A stretch of DNA of 18,215 nucleotides from Chloromonas sp. AAM2 (GCA_004335635.1 QAXH01005654.1:146103-164317), one strand, 5' to 3'; counted from the first letter of the stretch, positions 7,601-17,600 are shown. The notes: a model not told the origin generated them from the sequence alone. A program made the numbers and translations.

Positions 7601-9733
7601 TTAGACATGATGGAACAGGCATGGTTTGAAAGCAAGTAGCTGTACATCTTGGTGGCGTCTTGGTTGCCCATGCTCTGCCATCTCGAGCATAGGAAACTCA
7701 TGCATCATGCAGTTGTGTCCGATACCCCGGGCCCAAGCAATGCTGGCCGCCGCTTTAACCCGCCGCATGTGCCAACACGGTGTGATACATACTACCTTAT
7801 TATTGGTTGTAGGTAGAGATGACCCAGCTTGCACTTGTAGAGACTGTACAACTGATTGAGCACGCATGATTGGCCAGGAATGCTCTTATGCCATATCCTG
7901 AGTGGCACGTGGTACCCAAGAGCACGTGGCAAGAAGATGGCGGTCTCCAACATGCGACTTCGACTTCCCGTCTGATAACAGTCATTCGGCTCCTGCTTCC
8001 ATTGCGCTCGTACATTCCCAACGCCGACATAGGCCTTCATGGCACATCAAAAGAGCTGCCCAGAACTCACCACGAGGTGCCAATGACGATACATCTATGT
8101 ATCACAATCTTATGGTGTGATGATAGGCCATTCTCTACCAGAACCCACCACGAGGTGTGCTACCTCCTCCATCATCTCGACGAGCGCGTCTGCCTGCTCT
8201 AGTTTGCGCGGTCCCTCAAAGGTGAAGGGCCGCGTGAGCGCGGCCGCCACAAAGTGTCCCTGGCGCCGCAGGTGGTTCACCATCTGGAGCATCAGCGTGG
8301 CGCCGCCCGGGGTGCCGAGGGCAGAACCCATCACAAACACAGCACCTGTAGTGTGGTGGCAGGAATGCCAGAGGACGAGAAGTGAAAGAATGAAACCAAG
8401 GCAAGAGGAAAGGATATGCACATGTGTAGCCGTGCTTGTCTGGTTGCAGAATAAGAGATGCCATAAGGCGTGGGATAGGATGATAATGCTGGAAGAAGGG
8501 ACCGTGGTAATCCGGCCTGGCCATTGGCCTAGATCAGTTTGTGCAGCATGTTACCCATGGTACTGCATGCCGTTGCTTCTGTCAAAAAACGAACTTGTCG
8601 CTTTGCAAGACTTGGGTTTTGCATGTGCAAGCAAGCTGTGGACATCTGTGCTACCAAGGCGAGTGCAAACACACAAGCGATTTGTGGAGCACACGTGAGA
8701 GCTCGAGCAAGGCACTTGGACTGGTTGCAATCACGTGCATCCATTCCCTTACCTGCCTCGCCGTCCGGCCTAGACTCCGTGGTAGGTATGGCGCTGCCTG
8801 TGATTGCCGCCAGGTCAGCAGGCTGCAGTGTGATGTCATCTCCCACCACCACTTCAAGGCTCTGAACCAATGGACTGGCAGACGACAGGACCTGAAGCAA
8901 GCACCATATCGTCGCTTGCATATGCACAACTCAATTATAGGCACATGAATTTGCTCATGTACCTGTCACACACCTACGCCTTGTGTGTGCAGTTTGCTGA
9001 TGTGCCTGTCACACCACTGCTACGCTTGTGCGTGCTGAATACAGCAGGCATGCAACTCACTGTAACTATGTGATGGTGTGTATTCACGCCCATAAAGGTG
9101 CATGCATTTGACACGTAGCTGTCGTACCAGTGTAGTTGACGCTGACTGATTGTCATGCCATGGCAGAAGTGCTGACCAACCCGGCATACCCCTGCACCTT
9201 ACGATCCGCGTCAATGGCCCAGAACTTGGCCGAACTGAGATGACCGGAGCCTACACAAGCAACACACGAGCAATGCAAGAGCATGCAAGAGCCATGAGAG
9301 TTGTAGTGTCCTGCCGGTCTCGCACAGCAGCTGTGGTACTTGCTGCCCTGCCTTTCTTCCTGCCCTCGAGCATGTGCGTTTTGAGTATTACATTAGCAGC
9401 ACTTACTGGCAAGCTGATTGACGGAGCTTATGCCACGAGCTCCCAGGCCGATGACCTTGATGTTTGTGCCAGAGCCCTACACGCACGTTATCGGCATGTT
9501 ACGGATGTGCACATGCGTTTATGCGAAAGCATAGCACACTTGTGACTATCACAGTGTACCTCAGATGGTGATGGTGACGCAGATGGTCTGTCTGGCAGGT
9601 GCCCTCCTGTGGTGTCTTCAACATGCTCCGGCTTATAGCGCAGTCTGCCCAGCCTCCGTGGCCTAGCTGGTAGTAGGCATGGCCTGGCTTGTGGCTGTGT
9701 TGCCCAGCCCTGATGACCAACCAAACGTTGCAT
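4692..9733 (-). CDS. Divergent FtsZ-like (ARC3-type?) protein, probably plastid division
   Basis: Exons, in reading order: 9733-9560, 9476-9407, 9250-9198, 8891-8753, 8345-8149, 7529-7382, 7140-7004, 6754-6470, 6087-5248, 4976-4692. All phases agree: 2328 nt, about 775 residues, GT-AG introns of 83 to 619 bp. Residues 1-58 are an Arg/Pro-rich leader like a transit peptide. The FtsZ core follows: NIKVIGLGARGISSVN (63-78, first nucleotide loop), KFWAID (90-95), FVMGSALGTPGGAT (149-162, tubulin signature position), LTRPFTFEGPRK (182-193), the helix MADASAIADKTLQYTVRSI in exon 6, WHGRDLRAM (265-273, T7 loop), SPFLDG (328-333) and AAQTVRELAG then DIVIC in early exon 9. The GGGTGTG signature is reduced to ALGTPGG. 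The NxDxxD catalytic loop reads LWHGRD, with His for the first Asp. GTPase activity is therefore doubtful. Residues of roughly 440 to 681 form a Pro/Ser/Gln/Ala-rich tail, and 682-775 are charged and helix-prone. An upstream in-frame ATG at 9997 is the alternative start. The least certain junctions are the ends of exons 7 and 8. No MORN repeats, typical of plant ARC3, were seen. Confidence 0.85.
8061..8160 (-). repeat. Duplicated 5' splice site region at the exon 5/intron 5 border of the FtsZ-like gene
   Basis: The plus-strand string at 8139-8160, which spans the end of exon 5 and its donor, recurs at 8061-8080 with 18 of 20 bases matching. On the minus strand this gives CACCTCGTG|GTGGGT (used in the model, exon end 8149) and, 78 bases downstream, CACCTCGTG|GTGAGT, a better consensus donor. 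Between them the exon frame hits TAA at 8112-8110. A 16-base inverted repeat, GATACAT-CT-ATGTATC, lies between the copies at 8089-8104. Confidence 0.75.
8962..9035. repeat. Diverged local duplication in intron 3 of the FtsZ-like gene
   Basis: CCTGTCACAC...TACGCCTTGTGTGTGC at 8962-8990 recurs as CCTGTCACAC...TACGCTTGTGCGTGC at 9005-9035, with small indels. It is intronic and no function is suggested. Confidence 0.6.
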
Positions 9734-10122
9734 TACGGCTTGCTTGCAGCGTTCAGGCCGAAAGGCCTTGGCCTCCCTAATGCCTGGCTGTTTCAGACAT
9801 GAGAGACCGCATTTAGCTGGAGACCAATGCAGGGCAGCCACGGTGTCGCACACTGTTGCAGTCCAATGAACAACATCCGGCTGTGGCTTGCGTATCTGGC
9901 AGAGCTGACGCTGCTGACGAAACCGTTTTGATTTGTAAAAGTCGTTGGCAACGACCACGAGAAGAAATCCAGGATGGCATGCCGCGATTCCCACCATTCG
10001 TTTGTCATTGAACAGGGCATATTAATCACGTGCATGCGCAGCGGCCATTGCCCTGCCTGACCTTGAACCCTATTTGTTCCTTTGCAAGGAGTGCCCTGAG
10101 CTCGCGTTCCCAAGCGCTGATA
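9734..10122. promoter_or_regulatory. Putative shared promoter of the FtsZ-like and ABC1K genes
   Basis: The two genes are head to head, with starts at 9733 (or 9997) on the minus strand and 10123 on the plus strand, leaving 389 (or 125) bp. CACGTG, a perfect G-box/E-box, is at 10027-10032. It directly follows TATTAAT at 10020-10026 and precedes CATGCGCA. Both transcripts must begin in or near this gap. If the upstream Met at 9997 is used, part of this interval is coding. Confidence 0.5.
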
Positions 10123-13100
10123 ATGAAAGGGCTACGCCAGGCCTCAACCCGCTTGTCATGTGGCAAGTCCTACAAGTTGCCGTGTGTCCCAAGGTACGCT
10201 CAAAGCACCCCGCCAAACAAATGTGCACTATTCTGCCAGCAGCGCCTGACACACACACACACACACACAATGCAGTTGTCGCAGGCTCGGAAGCACGCTA
10301 CGAAGGCCTTCACAGCTCGTGTCAGCAGTGCACCCAGCCTCTGCGGACGCATTAGACCTGCTGGTTGCCCAGCCTGTTCTGGATCTTATCAGCAAGTCCG
10401 CAGGAGACGCTGCCACTCACTTCGACACGCACATTATCAGCAGTGTAGCTCATGCTTTGGGTAAGGCAGCTCAAGTATTGGGACGCTTGAGCTCGCGTGT
10501 GCCCGGACGAAATGTTCGCTTGCTGTTCTTGCTTTTGATTCAGCATGCCATTTGCATCAGATGGTTTGATGCACCGGTTGGCATGCCGGCATTTGTGATG
10601 AATGCTTGCACGGCTCAGCCCAGCCGCTTTTCAGACACCCTGGCAGCCTGATGCGGGCCGCCACGGACAGCCTGATGATTGATGATGCTCGCAGCACTGC
10701 ATCTGCTTCATTCTGCGGTCATGCAGTGACCCCATCGCGCCATGATGTCAAAGTGCAAAGATTGCCTTGTCGTACTCGATGCCTGCCGTAGGCTCGCATG
10801 ATGCATCGTGGACAGCTGCGTCATATCTTGATGGCCAGTTCACTGCGTTGGATGCCATCAACGGGCTGCAGGCTGTCGCCACAGGTGAGCCAGACAGCTA
10901 TACGGCAGCTCATCACAATCACCACAAGCACGACCAAGCACGACGGGTTGGCCTTGCGAGCAGTGCCTGACATGAGAGTGTGCACGCGCTTGCAGACATG
11001 GCTGCGCCTGAGATGCTTTCGGCAGTCTCGTACATGGATGTGTCTTCTGGCCAGTCACTGGATCTGAACTCCTTGACCGGCTGGGCAGCCGAGAAGTTGG
11101 CCGTGGTTCAGGCCATTGATCCAGAATCCTACGACACCATGTCTACAAGCCTGGCGAGTCTGCTAGGAGGCCTCCAAGGTGCGCTTGCAGAGTCCGAGGG
11201 AGCCCGCCTGATGCCATGGACGAACGCCCTGGTCCTGGGTGTGCAGCAGCTGGTAACCAGCCTAAGGGCACCTGCTGCTGGTGGAGCTGGCATTGAGGCC
11301 ATGCTCGCAGCTCAGGAAGCCATGCAGATAACCTTGGCAGGTGCAGTTGCAGAAGCCAGTGGTGTTGCCAGAGCAGCAGGCGCGCTTACAAGCGGCAGCG
11401 CAGCTGCTGCTGGTCAGCTTCCAGCAGGCCTCAACGGATTGCTGCAGCTCGTGCTGGCTTTGACAGCCATGATTGTTGCGTCCGTGCCCAAGCCTGGCTG
11501 GAGAAAGCAAGCTGGCGAAGAGGCGCCCTTGCCAACCCGCTATGACGTGCAAGCGCTGCAAGCATACTTCTCCCACCGCCCCCGGCTGGTGATGAAGCGT
11601 AACACAGAGGTCATCACTAAGCTGTCAACCTTCTGTCTGGCAATCCTGGCGGACTGGCGGCTGGGCTTGTGGGAAACCAACATGAAGGAGCGGGCGGTGT
11701 GGGCTCGGCAGGTGGGCTAAGCAACTGCAGCCTCACTGAAGCTGGTGAACTGGGTATACGATGCCATGACATCATCCAGCCAATTATACAGCAAGCGTGC
11801 GGGCTTGACTCCCTGCCTTGTCGATAAATCGGTCTCAGTCATGTGCTCGGATACCTTGCAGCCATCCTCAAAGGCTCCAGACTTCAATCCAGGACACATG
11901 TGCTCATTGAGCTTCATTAGCAGCCGGTTGGCGCTCATTTGTTGTAACATGCTCTGGTGCAGATCGTTGAGTCCCTTGGCCCGGCCTACATCAAGATCGC
12001 TCAGGCAGTGGCCACGCGCGTGGATGTCATGCCTGAGACGTACATCAACGAGCTCACTCGGCTGCAGGACAACGTGGCCACATTCTCGACAGTGGAGGCA
12101 CGCAGGGTGAGCAGAAATGGCCGGAGAGGGCTGCACGACATGGTCTTGATGCCAAAGAATCACAAGGCTGCCATGCCAAACCTACGGCAGCAGACCAAGG
12201 AGTGCTGTCGGCTCCTGTGTGGCACTGTTACTACATACTGCACCTCAAATCACCTTTGATGCCAAGGGCATGAGCGTGGATGCAAATGCCAACACAGCTA
12301 GCTGGCTGAGGGTACCAGGCTGAGGGCATCCTGCGTACGTGCTACGTCCTGGCAGGCGCCTGCTGCAACTTACATCAGAAAATGCTGCAATGCATGATGC
12401 GTCCTTCCTCCTCAAATTCATGGTTACCTCTGTTCTGGCGCTTAGATTGATTTACAACGGATGATACGTCCTGTGAGGGCTTTTTCCAGCGCGCGCAAAC
12501 CTGCCCAGCCGGATACGACACTCTACAACGTGCGACTGGCCCTACCCCGGGCCCAAACCTCAGACCGAGTATGCAGACTCACCTCATCTAGTACAACACA
12601 TGCAAGTGCCTTTCGACAGCAAAAAAGAATTCCATTGTGAACCGTTTCACGGTTACTGTTTTTCTCTGCAGTTTCACGGTTATTTTTTGTCTTCCGCAGG
12701 TGCTTGAGGAGGGCCTGGGCAGGCCGGTGGACTCCATCTTCGAGTGGCTGAGTGAGGAGCCCATTGCTGCCGCCTCCCTGGGACAGGTGCGCGGGAACAT
12801 GATGTGTGTGTGTGGGATTGTGTGTGGGGGGGACATTGTCTTGGAGAGAATGCATGTGTGTGGGATTGTGTGTGTGTGCGTGTATGACGCCTGCCACATG
12901 GTCATCTGCTCCTCTGAGGGCTTGTATGGGATACTGAGAACACCTGAAAAAGCAGTTTTCTGCCACCAATCCATGCAACGTAATAGCCAAGCGTATGGCT
13001 GCATGTTTGCCCTTCAGGTGTACCGTGGTAAGCTCAGGGCCGAGTACGGTGCCGCTGAAGTGGCAGTCAAGGTCCAGCGGCCCAGTGCTCTGGAGAGCGC

Positions 13101-14089
13101 TGCCCTGGATATCTTTGTCATGCGCCGCGCTTCTGTGCTGTTCAGCCAGCTGCCAGGCATGAGTGACAAGTGGGCTGGAGCACTGGACGACTGGGCTTTC
13201 CGTTTCTTCCAGGTACGACAAACACAGGTCATGGAAGTAGATGTGCTGATTCTGTCAGTCAATGAGGTGTGTGAGGAAGACCACAGCTTTGTTGATGTTG
13301 GGGGCCAGTCAATGTGCTTTATGGAAGGCTGCACAAGTCAAATGCACCCATAATCAAGGTACAATTCAACTGTAATGCACCACTCGGCTGTGCCGCTTTC
13401 CTCGTCGCATGGAACAGGGTTGCAAGTAAACTCGGCTTTGCCATACCACAACCTCTTACCAATGCCATCCTTTATGAGTGCAGGAGATGGATTACGAGTT
13501 GGAGGCCCAAAACACCATGACCTTCAAGCAGCACATGAAAGATTTGGAGGGCGTGCGTGTGGCCACGGTCTTCCCGCAGTTGACCAGCCGCAAGGTCATT
13601 GTCACGGAGTGGATTGAGGTAGGCCTCCTGGCGCAGATGTGTCCGTATCATTGGCTGGCTAGCTGGTGCTATCTTTTGTCACAGTGATGTTGCACGAGGC
13701 AGTGAGGCAGTGATGTTGGGTGGCTGTGTGTGATGATGACGAATCTGCCTCATACAGGCATAAACCACTCACTTTTGCTCTTTTGCCAACGCTGCACAGG
13801 GTCAGCGACTTGGTGAGAGCAGTACAGAGGATGTGCGGGCGTTGTGCTCCACACTGCTCAACTGCTATCTGATCCAGCTCCTGGAAACTGGCCTGCTGCA
13901 TGCCGACCCACACCCAGGTGAGCAGCAGCCTCAGCGTCTCTGTGAGCATGAAGGCACCAACGGACAAATCGTCGACACAGATGTCCAGACGTCCCGAGTC
14001 ATGTCATGGCCAAGCGAGACATGCTTCTTGCTCAAGCGCGTGGTTGATGTTTACGCCATCTGCTGTTCCACTTGGAGGACGATACAGAT

Positions 14090-14134
<45 letters not shown>

Positions 14135-16134
14135 CCGCCAGTTGCCGCCACTTTCCCCCTATCATGTCTCCTGCGGACATGCATATCCGACGGCCCCTGG
14201 AAATGCATCGTTGCATGCATTTGCAGGCAATCTTATGCGTACAGCGGACGGCAAGATTGTGGTGCTTGACTTCGGTCTCATGACGGAGGTATCGGAGGAC
14301 CAGCGCATCGCACTTGTGGAGTACATCGCACATCTCACGGTGGAGGATTGGGAGGCAGTGGCCAACGACCTGGTCAAGCTAGGTGCGTCAACGATCTGGT
14401 GAATGGCCTTTTGCTGGATAACACGCGAGCTGCCAATCGCAAGTTTGCCGACGACCAAACTTTGACTCCGCAGCTGTGCATCGCGTCACAGCCATGCTGT
14501 CGTGGATTGCGGCATGGGCCAATCACGACACCTGCCTTACCTTGCAGGCTTCATGCCCGACGGTTTGCCGCCAGACGCCGCTCCCCTGATTGCGCCCATC
14601 ATGGAAAAGGTGATGGGCCAGCTGGTGCGCGGTGGCGGTCTGCGCAATGGCTTTTCCATCACGGGCATCGCTTCGGAGCTGTCAGGCGCGGCGATGACGT
14701 ACAAGCTGGCCATTCCGCCTTACTTTGCTCTTGTCATCCGCGCCTTCTCCGTCATTGAAGGCATTGCGCTCAAGGTGAGTTGGGCCGCGTCAGTATGTGG
14801 GGAATGAAATCGTTGCTGTGCGCATGTTCTGCATTCACTATACCATCGCTCGCTCGGAAAACATCAAATCGCTTATCAACTCCGTGTTTGAGAACCATTT
14901 GACTCAACCGACTTTGGTCTTGTAATGATGATTCAGGTTGATCCCAACTACGCCATCGTCCAGGAGTGCATGCCATACATGTCCCGCCGCTTGTTGACTG
15001 ACAACAACCCGCGCATGCGAGCTGCCCTCAAGCAGCTTCTTTACGGAAAGGGCACGCGTCTCGACGTCGAACGGCTCCAAAGAATGATGAAGTCGTTCAA
15101 CTCCTTCACCACAGCGGCCACACCTACGGGAACAACAGAGGCGCTGCGGATAGCCAGCGGGCCTACGTTCAGTTCGGCTGCCTATGGTGGAACGGAACAG
15201 GCTGCAGGGAGTTTCTTGGGCGCGCTGTTGTCTGCCGGTGATGATGGCCCTATTCTGACTGAGCCTGTCAAGGAGGTGCTCAAGGTCGTCTTCTCCAAGG
15301 ATGGATCGTATGCGCAAGAGGTACGGCAGCCTCGACAGGTAGCCTGGTTGTCCTTCGTTGAGTCGTCAACGTTCATCCGTGCAATGGCGCACGCGTTTTT
15401 GTACTTCTTACCAGCTTGCTGGATGCATTGCGTGACTGCTGCACCTTGCATGCTGCACGGCATCTCGTTCGCTCGTACGATGGCATGCATCTTTCCATTG
15501 TGTTCTCAACACCTCAACACGGCTCTGTGAACAGTCGTTAGTCACTTATGCAATTCTTAGTCACAACTGATGTTGTGTGTGTTCACAGATCTTTGTGGAC
15601 GAAGCCGTGGCAGCAGTCGACGCCATGAGCCGGGAAGCCATGGGCGAGGCGCTACGCTTAGTCACCACATCAGCAACCACACTAGCCGCACTGCGTGGCA
15701 TGGAAGCTTTGGGGCCACTGCGCGCTATGCTCATGCCGCTGCCGCTGCCCACCGATATGCTGCACAGCTTCCAGCCGTCGATCACACTCACACGCGAGGA
15801 CCGGCAAGCATTGTCTACAATTCGCAGTGTGCTAGAATTGCTCGTACCAGCACCTGGAAATTCCGGGCCAGGGCTGGGAGGGATGAGTGTCAAGGCGGCG
15901 CGGATGGCAGGAGAAATGGCACCATTGTTGCCTGAACTACTACCGGGCATGCAGGCCACCCTAGAGCTCTTCACACGGCAGCTTGTACGGCGTATGGCGC
16001 TGCGCCTGGCGGATGATTTGAGTAATAAACCATCCCCAGCCAGTGCGCCTTACGCATCGTCCCGCATTGAAATTGCCACACAGCAGCATCAGCAGCCAAT
16101 CAAGCGAAACCTCAACAGGAAAAACGTGTGGTAG
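10123..16134 (+). CDS. ABC1K: ABC1/UbiB-family atypical protein kinase, plastid type
   Basis: Exons: 10123-10193, 10285-10460, 10792-10884, 10996-11711, 11963-12106, 12700-12786, 13018-13212, 13484-13618, 13800-13917, 14227-14382, 14548-14774, 14937-15320, 15589-16134. They total 3048 nt (1015 residues plus TAG) and all phases agree. The N-terminus MKGLRQASTRLSCGKSY is basic and Ser/Thr-rich, as in a plastid leader. Ala-rich helical sequence follows, with a hydrophobic run at 261-277. The ABC1 region starts at YDVQALQAYFSHRP (296 on). Family motifs are KIAQ (363-366, usually KxGQ), the Ala-rich loop PIAAASLGQVYRG (421-433) replacing a Gly-rich loop, VAVK with Lys447, EMDYELEAQN (495-504), the catalytic loop HADPHPGN (Asp575, Asn580) and DFGLM (Asp593). 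IPPYFALVIRAFSVIEGIA and RLLTDNNPRMRAAL are typical of plastid members. A long extension follows to 1015. Known relatives act in prenyl-lipid metabolism, plastoglobules and, in Chlamydomonas, the eyespot (EYE3). Which subgroup this is remains open. Exon 2 could begin at 10276 instead. No TGTAA lies within 1.7 kb downstream. Confidence 0.93.
10249..10268. repeat. (AC)10 microsatellite in ABC1K intron 1
   Basis: Ten AC units lie just before the exon 2 acceptor, so the intron has a CA tract where a pyrimidine tract would normally be. Confidence 0.95.
12802..12886. repeat. GT-rich duplicated segment in ABC1K intron 6
   Basis: A TG run, then GGGATTG, then another TG run occurs twice, about 50 bases apart, shortly after the donor of intron 6. 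Confidence 0.85.
14093..14132. repeat. (AC)20 microsatellite in ABC1K intron 9
   Basis: Forty bases of pure AC lie inside intron 13918-14226, between the exons carrying the catalytic loop and DFG. The tract is likely polymorphic in length. Confidence 0.97.
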
Positions 16135-16495
16135 GCTGTATGGCAGTACCGCCACCAGCACAAGCTGTGGAATGGGGAAGGTGGCAGATGCGAATCAGAC
16201 ACGAGCACAGCAGCCCTGCAGATTGGGTGTGCTTGCATTCCAGCCGATCCACCAAGAGAGGAGCATCGCTGGGAACAGCGACAGCTTTGTACACGGCAAT
16301 GAGATCTCGCTGCGTCCAGGGCATGTGTTCATTCTCAGCCACCAAGTCGCTTTGAGTGTTGGATTGCAGGTATGCAAAGTGGGCAAGGCGGCCATCACGA
16401 TGTCGTCTTGTGCCTCTTTGCGACACGCCTGCTTGGGGCGACTCGGGCTTGCGGCTTCTTGTTGTTTGGAAGCAACTCGCGGTCACATCATGCCC
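16112..16495 (-). CDS. Possible C-terminal exon of a minus-strand gene
   Basis: A minus-strand frame open for 127 residues follows a GAGTCAG acceptor and ends at TGA (16114-16112). Its middle, SDLVAENEHMPWTQRDLI and then AVYKAVAVPSDAPLLVDRLE, looks like real protein. The ends are less convincing and the family is unknown. A candidate preceding exon near 16704-16670 encodes SEAILALTGIK and ends at AAG|GTGCGA in matching phase. The stop falls inside the last ABC1K exon, giving a 23-nt antisense overlap. A different minus frame is also open over 16398-16195, so the reading frame is not secure. Confidence 0.28.
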   Translation of the reverse strand, partial: GHDVTASCFQTTRSRKPESPQAGVSQRGTRRHRDGRLAHFAYLQSNTQSDLVAENEHMPWTQRDLIAVYKAVAVPSDAPLLVDRLECKHTQSAGLLCSCLIRICHLPHSTACAGGGTAIQPTTRFSC

Positions 16496-17456
16496 CTGAC
16501 TCGGGTACATCGTGACTCTTGTGATCCCAATCACTCTTGACATTTAATCATGCCGAACGGCATGCCACGAGGACGGGTGGTGAACATTCATCGCCGAGAG
16601 TATCAAATCTGTTTGTTGTTGCTCTGCCATTTCAAACCCAGCAGCACTTCGTGCACGTGAATCGCACCTTGATTCCGGTGAGCGCCAGAATGGCCTCGCT
16701 GGCTGTACATCAGCTACACAAGTTGGACCAATTGGACTGGTATAGGTTCAGAGAGTGGCATGCCATCACATGCTTTCAATCACTCACGTCTTCAGTTGCG
16801 TGGAACAGTGTTGGCAGCGATCAAGACAAAGCTGATAGTTCTGTGGGAATCACGTAAATGTGAACTGCCCATTTCATTGTGCTGTGTTCAATACCTGCTG
16901 TGATCAGCGACAGCTGGAAGGCTGCTTACAAGATTAATCTTGCTCTTGCACAGTCGATTGTTGTGAAGCCCGAGGCTTGGATTGCCTTCTGGGCTGCTCT
17001 TACTTCATTCATGTTCATGTTCCGTGTCGTGTACGTGCGTTGCTTGCCCACAAACAAACAATGATCTTCCTTTATTGAGCCTTCAAACCTTGAGCGACCC
17101 TTCAGGACAGCTGTTCCCCTTCATGCTGCCAAGTCTTGCCCCACCACCAATGGCAATTGCAATGCAGCCTGTCAACGTTGCTTTCTTTTCATACAGTCGT
17201 TTCCATTACCTCTCGTTCAGCATTCATGTACAGTCTCAAAAAAAAAGAGTTTGCCAGTTCTGGGACAGTTTGTGCGAATTGGTCTCTATTACCGCCTGGT
17301 GCAGTGCTGCAATACTCACAAGCGATTCAGTTGCAATGTGCGCCTGGACTTTGGAGATGACTTCTCTATTCCTGCCTGAAGGCCAAAGACGGACGTTTTA
17401 TTTTGGTCTGTTAGTGCAAGGTCATTAGATGTGCACACAGGTGCTCCCCTGGTGCT
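16496..17456. other. Stretch with scattered exon-like pieces on both strands
   Basis: Exon-like pieces were seen but could not be chained in phase. On the minus strand: 16846 to about 16794, with a CCCACAG acceptor and AAGAC|GTGAGT donor, and 16993-16930, ending at GTAAGC. On the plus strand: a hydrophobic frame at about 16906-17035 (INLALAQSIVVKPEAWIAFW), and HFVHVNRTLIP ending at a GTGAGC donor at 16677. Which strand carries a gene is undecided. Confidence 0.3.
17241..17267 (+). repeat. Dispersed short repeat, second close copy
   Basis: An A-run and then AGAGTTTGCCAGTTCTGGGACA. Bases 17249-17267 are identical to 4290-4308, with the same orientation and the same A-run before it. Confidence 0.75.
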
Positions 17457-17600
17457 TCACAGGGATAGCAGTGCTGACATTGGCAGCAGCTGCTGAGCGA
17501 AGTGAGCAATGAACCACACGATGGGATGCAGGGTGTCCGCAAGCGGCTTCTGTGTTTGGACAGCCTTGAAAGGGCCGAAATGGGGGCTGGTCTGGGCAGC
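17457..17600 (-). CDS. Possible minus-strand terminal or internal exon, 47 residues
   Basis: Behind a CCCCCACTCAG acceptor the frame reads AAQTSPHFGPFKAVQTQKPL and then a hydrophobic HPIVWFIAHFAQQLLPM, ending in TGA at 17459-17457. CT|GTGAAG at 17461-17460 could instead be a donor, in which case the gene would continue leftward. An AATAAA-type motif lies on the minus strand near 17400, about 55 bases past the stop. No homologue was recognised. Confidence 0.28.
   Translation of the reverse strand, partial: AAQTSPHFGPFKAVQTQKPLADTLHPIVWFIAHFAQQLLPMSALLSL

Noticed and set aside
7601..7867. 88-codon minus-strand frame in intron 5 of the FtsZ-like gene
   Set aside because: Exons 5 and 6 join in phase 0 and rebuild a continuous FtsZ motif without it. 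No homology is visible.
9793..10113. 106-codon minus-strand frame over the promoter gap
   Set aside because: It stops before joining any FtsZ exon in phase, whereas the neighbouring frame ending at 9560 joins exon 2 in phase.
16879..17064. Hydrophobic plus-strand frame INLALAQSIVVKPEAWIAFW
   Set aside because: It could be a membrane-spanning exon, but its phase does not fit the nearest donor at 16677 and the opposite strand is equally exon-like. It is recorded only as part of an undecided stretch.
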